This document shows, piece by piece, positions 54,347 through 62,129 of a DNA stretch of 64,000 nucleotides. The first letter of the stretch is position 1. Each line of letters opens with the position of its first letter. Under the pieces are notes generated by a model. That model did not search any database. It was not told the origin of the DNA and saw only the letters and a program-made list of their open reading frames with translations. The translations under genes and the position numbers were made by a program. This DNA is from Gallionella sp. (lineage in GTDB: Bacteria; Pseudomonadota; Gammaproteobacteria; Burkholderiales; Gallionellaceae), in the NCBI GenBank assembly GCA_028714075.1, contig JAQTMZ010000002.1, forward strand, positions 248,001 through 312,000, written 5' to 3'.

Positions 54347-55816
54347 CTAAAGCTGAACAGTATCTGGGTTTGCATTTTTGGCAATGGCCTCGCCAAAGGC
54401 AATGGTCGCGTCGATCAAGGCGTCTATGTCGCCCGCGTTGGTGCGGTGATTGACAATCGCCGCCCGGATCGCGAGTTGTCCGCCGATAACCGTAGTCGAT
54501 GGCGCGGCAATTCCGGATTCCTGCAACGCGACAACTATGTCCGCGTTGACCCGGTCGGCATCTTCGCTGCGATAACGGAAGCAAACGATATTCAGCGCAA
54601 CTGGCGCGAGTAGTTCCAGCATCGGTGCCGCCTCGATGCGTCGCTTCATATGTTGGGCCAGTGCGCAGGTGTTGGAAATAACCCGGCCCAGTTTTTCTGT
54701 GCCATACACTGTTATCGTAAACCAGGTTTTGAGCGCCCTGAAACCGCGCGAAAGATCCGGGCCGAAATCGCATGGCCACGGCGAACCCGCTGCCATCCCG
54801 CGCGCCTCCCGTTTCAGATACGCCGCCGGCGAGGCAAATGTGCTGTGGTGTAACGCGCCGTCTCTCACCAGGATAAACCCCGCGTCATAAGGCACTTGCC
54901 CCCATTTATGGAAATCGAAGGCGATGGAGTCGGCGCGCTCTATGCCTTGCAAGTGCGGCGCAATATCTTCTGCCAATATGCCGAGCGCACCGTATGCGCC
55001 ATCGACATGAAACCAGATTTTTTCGCGCTGCGCGACCTGGGCAATGGCGGCGAGCGGATCGACTGCCCCTACATCCACGGTGCCGGCCGTTCCGGCAATG
55101 AAGAACGGCGTCAGGCCCGCCTGCCGGTCCGCCGCGATGGCGCGCTCAAGGGCAGCAACATCCAGCTGGTGCCGGCTATTCACCGGAATCATGCGCAGCG
55201 CGCCGCTGCCGATGCCCGCAATATCCATCGCCCGGGCAATGCTGACATGCGCGCTGGCGGAGGTGTAAGCGCTCAGGCGTTGCCCGGCGGCAACCCCGTT
55301 TTGGCGCACACTGACGCCTGATGCGGCGGTGCGGGCAATCAGCACGCCGATCAGGTTTGCCATGGAAGTGCCGGTCACAAACAGGCCGCTGGCGCTTTCC
55401 GGAAAACCGAACCATTCGCGCACCCACCGTACGACCTGCCGCTCCATTTCAATCGGTGTCTGGTCGCGTCCGCCAAGATTGGCATTCAGCCCGGCCGCCA
55501 GCATTTCAGCCAGCATGCCAACGGGTGTTCCGCCGCCGTGAACCCAGCCCATAAAACCGGGATGGGCGTTGCCCACGGAATAGGGCAGCACATTCCGCAT
55601 GAACGCGTCATGCGCCGCCGCGAGACCAAGCGGTTCGCCGCCAAGCGGTTGGCGGAATGAAGCCCGTACCTCCTGCGGAATGGTTTGCCAGACCGGTCGT
55701 TCGCGCAGATGTTCGAGATAGTCCAGCATGTCGTCCAGCATCCGGTGACCTTGCAAACGAAAGGCCTGCCAATCGGATGGATCCAGCGTATCTTCAGAGA
55801 TTTTCAGCATAGCCAT
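54347..55816 (-). CDS. Group II pyridoxal-dependent amino-acid decarboxylase
   Basis: A 489-residue protein of the aromatic-L-amino-acid/glutamate decarboxylase superfamily. Features are GYVHGGGTPVG-like GWVHGGGTPVGMLAEMLAAGLN, the PLP-binding Asp-Ala in WFHVDGAYGALG, and the Schiff-base Lys in AFDFHKWGQVPYD (about residue 304). The size is right for AADC/TDC-type enzymes. It heads the three-gene minus-strand operon inside the flagellar locus and would supply an amine for the ATP-grasp protein. The amino-acid substrate is unknown. Confidence 0.8.
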   Translation of the reverse strand: MAMLKISEDTLDPSDWQAFRLQGHRMLDDMLDYLEHLRERPVWQTIPQEVRASFRQPLGGEPLGLAAAHDAFMRNVLPYSVGNAHPGFMGWVHGGGTPVGMLAEMLAAGLNANLGGRDQTPIEMERQVVRWVREWFGFPESASGLFVTGTSMANLIGVLIARTAASGVSVRQNGVAAGQRLSAYTSASAHVSIARAMDIAGIGSGALRMIPVNSRHQLDVAALERAIAADRQAGLTPFFIAGTAGTVDVGAVDPLAAIAQVAQREKIWFHVDGAYGALGILAEDIAPHLQGIERADSIAFDFHKWGQVPYDAGFILVRDGALHHSTFASPAAYLKREARGMAAGSPWPCDFGPDLSRGFRALKTWFTITVYGTEKLGRVISNTCALAQHMKRRIEAAPMLELLAPVALNIVCFRYRSEDADRVNADIVVALQESGIAAPSTTVIGGQLAIRAAIVNHRTNAGDIDALIDATIAFGEAIAKNANPDTVQL

Positions 55817-55865
55817 GTTGAACCGGAGCCGGTGTGAGCGCGAAATTTATAATGGGTGCATACCG

Positions 55866-55891
55866 TAGGGGCAATTCATGAATCACCCCTA
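55866..55891. repeat. Hairpin repeat (TAGGGG...CCCCTA) upstream of the PLP cluster
   Basis: TAGGGG (55866-55871) and CCCCTA (55886-55891) flank the palindrome ATTCATGAAT. It resembles the elements at 47290 and 59490. The remaining sequence 55892-56158 holds no convincing gene. Confidence 0.45.
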
Positions 55892-56158
55892 ATACTGGCC
55901 TATCCGGGTTGAAATAGAATTTGAATTAGATATCCACCGCATTTATTGTGGCAGCAATCTAACGTGCACATTATCAGGCCGTTTTGATGAACTGGGGGAG
56001 AAATCGGCGTCTATTTGCCGGTTGGGTCATCAAGTTTCTCTTGATAATGCCGATAACCCTGACAATATTGCAGGTTCTTAAGCCAGCGCATGGCTGCAAA
56101 AGCATTCGAAGAATAAAAATTATTTCGTTATATACTTCGCAAAAAAGCCATATTGCCC

Positions 56159-56185
56159 TAAGCTTTTTGTAATACCTGCCGATAT
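56159..56185 (+). promoter_or_regulatory. Sigma-28 (FliA) promoter of flgMN
   Basis: TAAGCTTT (56159-56166), 11-base spacer, GCCGATAT (56178-56185), 13 of 16 consensus matches with correct spacing, 49 bp before flgM. A class III promoter before the anti-sigma-28 gene is the expected feedback arrangement. Confidence 0.65.
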
Positions 56186-56233
56186 AGCAAACGACGGCGT
56201 AATTTTGAAAACCGCCAGATTGAGAGGATAACC

Positions 56234-56548
56234 GTGAAAATCGACAAACCCGGCAATACGCTACCCGCCAATTCGGCAGGCGAGGGCGCTGCGCGCGCCA
56301 CTGGCAAGGATAAATCCGGTCAAGCATCTGCCGCACAGCAACCGGCAGGCACCAGCGTCTCGCTTGGTTCAACAGTGGCGCATATGAAAAATATGGAAAG
56401 CAGCATGGCGAGCGCGCCTGCCGTTAATGCGGCCAAAGTTGCGGAAATCAGGCAGGCTATCAGCGAAGGCCGCTTTCAGGTGAATACCTCTGTGGTCGCT
56501 GACCGCCTGATTGCAACGGTGCGCGATCTGATTGGCGGCAAGGCTTGA
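56234..56548 (+). CDS. flgM: Anti-sigma-28 factor FlgM
   Basis: A 104-residue protein starting at GTG 56234 behind GAGAGGA. The N-terminal half is low complexity and probably disordered. The C-terminal VNAAKVAEIRQAISEGRFQVNTSVVADRLIATVRDLI is the FlgM sigma-binding region. It inhibits FliA (encoded at 58661-59371) until exported through the finished hook. Confidence 0.9.
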   Translation: MKIDKPGNTLPANSAGEGAARATGKDKSGQASAAQQPAGTSVSLGSTVAHMKNMESSMASAPAVNAAKVAEIRQAISEGRFQVNTSVVADRLIATVRDLIGGKA

Positions 56549-56585
56549 TTCAGCCGATTATTAAAAAATAAAGCCGGATTCGCAG

Positions 56586-57062
56586 TTGAACCAGAATCAC
56601 ATCACTAAATTACTCGGCGCGTTGTCTGCCGAGCGCGTTGCATTGCGGAAATTTATCCATCTGCTGGAACAGGAGCAAGGCTTGCTGGTGGAAAACAATA
56701 CCGACCAGTTGCTCGAGTTTGCGGAGCAAAAATCGGCCCAAGCTATCAACCTTAGCAAACTTGCCGAATTCCGCCGCAACCTGCTGCGGGAAAATATTTC
56801 TGAGCTTACCGCCGAAACCATCCACGCATGGCTGAAAACCACCAGCACGGAAGGTTTGGCTATGTGGCAGGAGATCCGCACATTGGCGGAACGCGCGCAG
56901 CAAATCAACCATACCAATGGCGAGTTGATCCAGATGAAACTGCGTCACAACCAGAAATCGCTTGCCGTGCTAACCGGTGCGGTGGACAAGGCCAATCTAT
57001 ACGGGCCAGACGGACAGACCAGCTTTTCACCGGGTAGCGGCAGGTCGCTGGGTAGCGGCTGA
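56586..57062 (+). CDS. flgN: Flagellar export chaperone FlgN
   Basis: A 158-residue helical protein with a TTG start and the FlgN pattern (LEQEQGLLVENNTDQLLEFAEQK and IRTLAERAQQINHTNGELIQMKLRHNQKSL). Chaperone for FlgK and FlgL. It follows flgM by 37 bp in the same transcript. Confidence 0.85.
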   Translation: MNQNHITKLLGALSAERVALRKFIHLLEQEQGLLVENNTDQLLEFAEQKSAQAINLSKLAEFRRNLLRENISELTAETIHAWLKTTSTEGLAMWQEIRTLAERAQQINHTNGELIQMKLRHNQKSLAVLTGAVDKANLYGPDGQTSFSPGSGRSLGSG

Positions 57063-57114
57063 GCCGAGAATTACCTCGCAGCGTACCCATTTCTTTGCCT
57101 ACGCCCTCTATTGC

Positions 57115-57915
57115 TCAACCCCCGGCTTCCCTGTCCAAATTGGGCGATGCTATGGTAATAGTCACGCGCCGGTTCCTTGCGCGGTTTTCCGCGCTGTTAT
57201 TCGGCGCCAACGGTTGATTCGAGGCCAAACCCACTACAGCAAGGCGTTTTGCCGGCACTCCGTTATCAATCAGTATCCTGACCACACTGCTGGCACGCGC
57301 TGACGATAGCTCCCAGTTGGAGGGGTACTGCGCAGTCTCGATGGGGGTATCGTCGGTATGGCCTTCCACCTCGATAGGCATATCTTCCTTGCTCAATACC
57401 ACAGCCACTTGGCGCAATATATTCAGCGAGCTGTCTTGCAGCACCGCTTCACCCGTGCCGAACAGCGTGCTTGCGCTGATATCCATGATTACTCCGCGCC
57501 GGGCATGGTTGATGTTGACCATGTGCTGTTTAATCAACGGGGCCATCACCTGGCTCAGTCCATTGGCCAGTTTTTTCATGCGGTCTTCTATTTTGCGCTG
57601 CTGTTCGCCCAGTTGTGCGGTGCGCTTGTCCACCAGCACCTTGTTTCTGCCCGCCAATGTGGCGGTGGTTTGTGTTCTCTGCTGGGCAGGCGCAACAAGC
57701 GGCTGGTTAGGCGGAACAATCGGCGCCGTTGCGGTCAGTCGTTGGGTAAAGGCAATGTTGAGCGAATCGCTGAACACTTTGTACTTCGCCTCATTCACCG
57801 AAGAAATGGAATACATCACAACGAAAAATGCAAACAGCAGGGTAATGAAGTCGGCATAGGAAACCAGCCACCGGTCAGTGTTGCTGTGCTCTGCGCGCTT
57901 GCCCCGACGCTCCAT
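57115..57915 (-). CDS. motD: Flagellar motor stator protein, MotB/MotD type
   Basis: A 266-residue protein with one transmembrane helix near the N-terminus containing the proton-binding Asp (LVSYADFITLLFAFFVVMYSIS) and a C-terminal OmpA-like peptidoglycan-binding domain (IEVEGHTDDTPIETAQYPSNWELSSARASSVVRIL). The gene context fliA-motC-motD favours the MotD name. Stator anchor. Confidence 0.9.
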   Translation of the reverse strand: MERRGKRAEHSNTDRWLVSYADFITLLFAFFVVMYSISSVNEAKYKVFSDSLNIAFTQRLTATAPIVPPNQPLVAPAQQRTQTTATLAGRNKVLVDKRTAQLGEQQRKIEDRMKKLANGLSQVMAPLIKQHMVNINHARRGVIMDISASTLFGTGEAVLQDSSLNILRQVAVVLSKEDMPIEVEGHTDDTPIETAQYPSNWELSSARASSVVRILIDNGVPAKRLAVVGLASNQPLAPNNSAENRARNRRVTITIASPNLDREAGG

Positions 57916-57917
57916 GA

Positions 57918-58661
57918 TCAGGCCAGATAGCTTTGCAACCTGACTTCGATCAGCCGCGGATTGTCGCCGTTGGCTATGGCCGTAAACCCGTCCACCAGCA
58001 TTTCGCGCATATCGGCTTGTTGCGTAATAATCGCTTTCAATTTATTAGCCACCGGCAAGTACAACAAATTGGCCAATGACACGCCGTAAATCGTGGCAAT
58101 AAATGCAACGGCGATGCCGCTGCCCAACTTGGCCGGTTCACTGAGATTTTGCATGACATGGGTCAGCCCCAACACCGCGCCGATAATACCGATAGTCGGC
58201 GAATAACCGGCAGCGGCTTCCCACACGGAGGCTGCTTGCCAACGCAACTGTTGCCACGCGTGAATATCCACATTGAGAACTTCACGGATTTTCTCGGCGC
58301 TATAGCCATCCACCAGAAGCTGCAATCCTTTTTTTAAAAAAGTATCTGACTCCTCATCAATCTTTCCCTCCAGAGCCAATATTCCGTCTATCCGCGCTAC
58401 GGTGCTCCAACCGGTAATCTTGTGTATCAGCTCTTGATGCGATGCCTGCGGCGGTGTCACGAATACCCAGCGCACCATCCTGATTGACAGGGTAAACACC
58501 TTAATGGGGCTTTGCAACATCACCGCGCCCAGCGTGCCGCCGAACACAATCAGAAACGCCGCACCCTGCAGCAGGATGGAAAGATCGCCGCCTTCCAGTA
58601 GCTGCCCGGACAGGATTCCGGTCAGGCTGATTATCAGACCCAATACCGCGAGTTTATCCAT
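57918..58661 (-). CDS. motC: Flagellar motor stator protein, MotA/MotC type
   Basis: A 247-residue protein with four transmembrane helices. MotA-family stretches include LLILFGGTLGAVMLQSPIK-like LIVFGGTLGAVMLQSPI and GYSPTIGIIGAVLGLTHVM. ATG 58661 overlaps the fliA stop (TGATG), indicating coupling. Proton channel partner of the MotD-type protein, 2 bp before it. Confidence 0.9.
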   Translation of the reverse strand: MDKLAVLGLIISLTGILSGQLLEGGDLSILLQGAAFLIVFGGTLGAVMLQSPIKVFTLSIRMVRWVFVTPPQASHQELIHKITGWSTVARIDGILALEGKIDEESDTFLKKGLQLLVDGYSAEKIREVLNVDIHAWQQLRWQAASVWEAAAGYSPTIGIIGAVLGLTHVMQNLSEPAKLGSGIAVAFIATIYGVSLANLLYLPVANKLKAIITQQADMREMLVDGFTAIANGDNPRLIEVRLQSYLA

Positions 58662-59371
58662 CAGTAGCCCTTCATCCAACTGCGCAACCGCGCTACCGCC
58701 TGGCTATGCAACTGCGAAACGCGCGATTCGCCCACGCCCAGCACTTCGCCGATTTCGCGCAGGTTCATCTCTTGCTCGTACAGCATGCCCATCAGCATCT
58801 TCTCACGCTCCGGCAGGCCATCGATCGCACGTACCAGCTCTGCCTTGAAGCGCTGGTCTGCCAGCAAATCAAGGGGGTTGGCATCGTCGTCGAACTCGAA
58901 CCGCTCGAAAAAATCGTCATGATCCTCGCCGTGAAAATCTTCGTAATATACCAACTGCGCACCGCGCGATTCCTGCAGCAACTGCTGGAATTCGGTGAGA
59001 GACAGCTTCATTTCCCCGGCGATTTCGGTTTCGTTCGGCGACCTGCCCAGTTTCTGTTGCAAGCAACTGATGGCCGCTTCGATGCGCCGCATATCGCGGC
59101 GCAAACTGCGCGGCAGCCAATCCGCTTCGCGCAGCTCGTCCAGCATTGCGCCGCGGATACGCTGCGTGGCATAGGTCTCAAATTGTGCGCCGTGAAATTC
59201 GTCGTAGCGGCTGGCAGCATCCAGCAAGCCCATCATGCCGGCTTGGATAATGTCGTCAATCTGCACACTGTGGGGCAGCTTGGCCATCATCTGGTGCGCA
59301 AGTCGCTTCACCAGATGGGAATATTCCCGCAGGCATTGATCCTTGTCGTTTAATCCTGATGCTTTATACAT
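58661..59371 (-). CDS. fliA: RNA polymerase sigma-28 factor FliA
   Basis: A 236-residue protein with sigma region 2 (DDIIQAGMMGLLDAASRYDEFHGAQFETYATQRIRGAMLDELR, core QIDDIIQAGMMGLLDA), region 3 and region 4 (MNLREIGEVLGVGESRVSQLHSQAVARLR). It directs flgM, flgKL and fliL promoters identified in this window. Confidence 0.95.
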   Translation of the reverse strand: MYKASGLNDKDQCLREYSHLVKRLAHQMMAKLPHSVQIDDIIQAGMMGLLDAASRYDEFHGAQFETYATQRIRGAMLDELREADWLPRSLRRDMRRIEAAISCLQQKLGRSPNETEIAGEMKLSLTEFQQLLQESRGAQLVYYEDFHGEDHDDFFERFEFDDDANPLDLLADQRFKAELVRAIDGLPEREKMLMGMLYEQEMNLREIGEVLGVGESRVSQLHSQAVARLRSWMKGY

Positions 59372-59489
59372 AATTAGCCGCTGGGTGTTGAGCGTCGGTT
59401 GTCAGGTAGCCTGCGCAAGCCGCTACTTGTTGCTAGTTTACAACGTGTGTGATTTTCATGCTGTATTGGTGTAGGGGTGGCTGTAAGTC

Positions 59490-59558
59490 GTAGGGGCGCG
59501 ATTCATCGCGAATGATCTATTCAGGCACCGGAAAAAGGGCGCGATAAATCGCGCCCTT
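59490..59558 (-). terminator. Terminator hairpin with repeat-family ends, after flhG
   Basis: AAGGGCGCGAT (59535-59545) and ATCGCGCCCTT (59548-59558) form a perfect 11-bp stem. On the minus strand it is followed by a T5 run, as an intrinsic terminator for the flhA-flhF-flhG transcript. A related GTAGGGGCGCGATTCATCGC unit lies at 59490-59509. Sequence 59372-59489 shows no gene. Confidence 0.6.
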
Positions 59559-59611
59559 GCCGGATTCTTTGACTATGTGCCTGATGCCCCCGATTTTTTG
59601 GACCAGCATTT

Positions 59612-60568
59612 TTATCCCGCACCGGATGCCTCACAACACCGTGCCAAGGCGGCGGGTTGCGACACCTGCTTCATCAGGTTTTGTATGATGGCGGAAACAC
59701 CGCCTTCCACTTCATCCTGCTGCCTCGGCAGGCGCAGCAATTTTTGCGACAGCTTCAGGTAAGACTTTGCCGAAGCGGCGGCCGGAAAAGCCTCTATCAC
59801 CGGTTTCCCCAGCTGTGTCGCATAGTTAAGCCGGTCGTCGAATGGAATATAGCCCAAATACTCCAAGTGCGCCGTGAGGTTGCGCCGTGTCACCTTGGCC
59901 ATATTTTCAAAAACTGTCATCGCCGCTTTCTCGTTGCCCGCCTTGTTCACCACGATCTCGAACTGCTGGTGTGCATTCCGGGTTGCCAAGCGTTTAATCA
60001 AGGCATAGCTCTCGGTAATGCCGCTGGGGGTCGCCTCCACCACCACCAGCAAGGCGGCGCCGCTTACCAGGCTCGATGAAACCGTGGCTTGCCCGACCTG
60101 CCCTTCGATCTGGCTCAGGACCGGCATTGCGGTATCCACCAGCATCACATCCACACCATCGCTTGCTTCGGTCAGCGCGTTTTTAAGACGTTGCCGTTCT
60201 TCATGCTTCAACGTTACTGTCCTGTCTTCTGCCCTCTGTAGCGCATGCATTGCGCGCGCGACCGGCAAGATGCAAAACCCCCGGTTGGCCAACACGGCTT
60301 CACGGAGTTTGCATTTGCCCTGCGCGACATCCAGCAAGTCATGTGTGGCAAATAAACCCAGGCGCATCGGCAAATTATTCGGGGCATGATTTTCATCCAG
60401 CACCAACACATTTTTGCCGGAGCTTGCCAGTGCCGCCGCAAGATTGATGGCTGCACTGGTTCGCCCGACGCCGGCTTTGCCTGCCACCACGGTGATAACC
60501 TGGGTTTGATTGCACACCAATAAACGCCGCAGGCCTTCGGCTTGATCCGCCCCGCAATCAGTGTGCAC
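59612..60568 (-). CDS. flhG: MinD-like flagellar number regulator FlhG (FleN)
   Basis: A 318-residue ParA/MinD-type ATPase starting at GTG 60568. The N-terminal DQAEGLRRLL (8-17) is the DQA motif that activates FlhF GTPase. The P-loop reads GKAGVGRTS (30-38): the signature Lys31 is kept but the canonical Lys36 is Arg. There is an MLVDTAMP switch II region and a C-terminal amphipathic stretch. It sets flagellar number with FlhF, whose gene overlaps by 11 bp. Confidence 0.88.
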   Translation of the reverse strand: MHTDCGADQAEGLRRLLVCNQTQVITVVAGKAGVGRTSAAINLAAALASSGKNVLVLDENHAPNNLPMRLGLFATHDLLDVAQGKCKLREAVLANRGFCILPVARAMHALQRAEDRTVTLKHEERQRLKNALTEASDGVDVMLVDTAMPVLSQIEGQVGQATVSSSLVSGAALLVVVEATPSGITESYALIKRLATRNAHQQFEIVVNKAGNEKAAMTVFENMAKVTRRNLTAHLEYLGYIPFDDRLNYATQLGKPVIEAFPAAASAKSYLKLSQKLLRLPRQQDEVEGGVSAIIQNLMKQVSQPAALARCCEASGAG

Positions 60569-62129
60569 AGGATATCTCCCTGCCTGAAGCGCCTGCTCCC
60601 GCAGCGCGCGCGTTGTTGGGCATCGCTTTCTTTATGGGGGTTTGTAATGGCCCTTCTTCGGCCATCAATAACGGAAAGTCCAGCTCGCGCAAAGTAAACG
60701 GGGTTTTTTCTTCCGCATGCTTGAGTGCGCGGTGCAACAGATAATCGGCATTAATCAGATGCAGATCTTCCGGCACACGCTGGCCGTTGGTCATATAGTG
60801 CATCATCAGGCGATGGCGTACCGCCACATCCAGCATCGTGCCAAGATTAACCGCCTCGTCCAGTTTGGTGGCAATGCAACCGATAACCTTGTTGCTGCGG
60901 TACATGCGCACCACGTCTTCCAGCGTCTCGCCGCCGCTGGTCGCGTTCAATAACAGCAGGCATTTCACGCCGACCGCATCGAACATTTCATTCTGGTCGC
61001 ACACGCGCTCATCGCGTTGCCCCATCCCCACGGTATCGATCAACACCAAATGCTTGTGGCGCAATGCGGAAAGTGTCAGGCGCAAATCGTCGGTATCCTT
61101 CACCGCATGTACCGCCACGCCGAGTATTTTTCCGTAGATTTTAAGTTGTTCGTAAGCCGCGATCCGGTAACTGTCGGTGGTCAGCAACGCCACCTTGTCC
61201 GCGCCGTAGCGCACCACCGCACGTGCCGCCAGCTTGGCTGTGGTGGTGGTTTTACCCACGCCGGTTGGCCCGATCAGTGCGTACACACCGCCTTTTTCGA
61301 TAATGTCATCCGCCTTGCCCGACACCTGTAAATTGCGTTTAAGCACTTGCTTTATCCACAACTCGCCTTGAACTTTTCCGGCTGGCATCTTGTCCAGCAA
61401 CTGGTGCGCCAGCAACGTGCTGAACCCGGCATTGAGCATTTTGCGCAGCAAACCGGCGCGTTGCGGGTCGCGCAGTTGCACATCATTCCAGTACAGTGCC
61501 GCGAACTGTTGGCGCAACATGGTGCCAATCGATTTAATCTCGCTGATAATATTTTCCTGCTCCACTATGGGCTGCGCGGGTTGCGCTTCAAGCGGTCGAA
61601 CTGCTTGAGCCTGTGGCAATGGTTTGGCTTGCGGCAATGGCCTGGCCTGCAGCAAGGGTTCCGGCTGCGGAAAAGGCTCGGCCAATGGCAAGGGTTCCGA
61701 TTGCGGAAAAGGTTTGGTTGGCGGCAAGGATTTTGGCTGCGCTAATTTGCCGGGATGGCGCGATACCGCTGGTTGTCCGGAAGTCTTGGGCTGAAACTGA
61801 AGCGCTTGTCCGGGCCGATTGATGGGCTGACTCGACGGCTTGGCATGCTGTGCCGCTTTAACTTCACGGGGCAACGGCTCCATAGGTTGCATGTAATGAT
61901 CTTCCTCGACCGATTGCGTCCATTCGTCCGCCGTTATCTCCGGCCACTCGGTTTTCTGGGTCACCGCGCTGGCGGTCAGATGGGCAATGTCACCGTTCGC
62001 CAGCGCAACAATCTCGACGCCGTATTCTGTCTTTCGGTTCGACAGGATCATCGCATCGGCGCCAAGCTCGTCACGGATTTCCTTCATTGCCTGGCGTGCC
62101 GTCGGGGCGATGAATCTTCTGATGCTCAT
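60558..62129 (-). CDS. flhF: Flagellar biosynthesis SRP-type GTPase FlhF
   Basis: A 523-residue protein. The N-terminal B domain (IRRFIAPTARQAMKEIRDELGADAMILSNRK) is followed by a proline-rich repetitive linker (about 125-172, units like LPQAKP and FPQSEP), a helical N domain, then the SRP-GTPase G domain with GPTGVGKTTTTAKLAAR (about 285-301), DTVGMGQRD (G3) and TKLDEA (G4). It fixes the site of flagellar assembly. It overlaps flhA by 4 bp. Confidence 0.93.
   Translation of the reverse strand: MSIRRFIAPTARQAMKEIRDELGADAMILSNRKTEYGVEIVALANGDIAHLTASAVTQKTEWPEITADEWTQSVEEDHYMQPMEPLPREVKAAQHAKPSSQPINRPGQALQFQPKTSGQPAVSRHPGKLAQPKSLPPTKPFPQSEPLPLAEPFPQPEPLLQARPLPQAKPLPQAQAVRPLEAQPAQPIVEQENIISEIKSIGTMLRQQFAALYWNDVQLRDPQRAGLLRKMLNAGFSTLLAHQLLDKMPAGKVQGELWIKQVLKRNLQVSGKADDIIEKGGVYALIGPTGVGKTTTTAKLAARAVVRYGADKVALLTTDSYRIAAYEQLKIYGKILGVAVHAVKDTDDLRLTLSALRHKHLVLIDTVGMGQRDERVCDQNEMFDAVGVKCLLLLNATSGGETLEDVVRMYRSNKVIGCIATKLDEAVNLGTMLDVAVRHRLMMHYMTNGQRVPEDLHLINADYLLHRALKHAEEKTPFTLRELDFPLLMAEEGPLQTPIKKAMPNNARAAGAGASGREISCAH

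Noticed and set aside
55974..56372. 132-codon minus-strand open frame overlapping flgM
   Set aside because: It overlaps a clear FlgM gene and its promoter and has no recognisable features.
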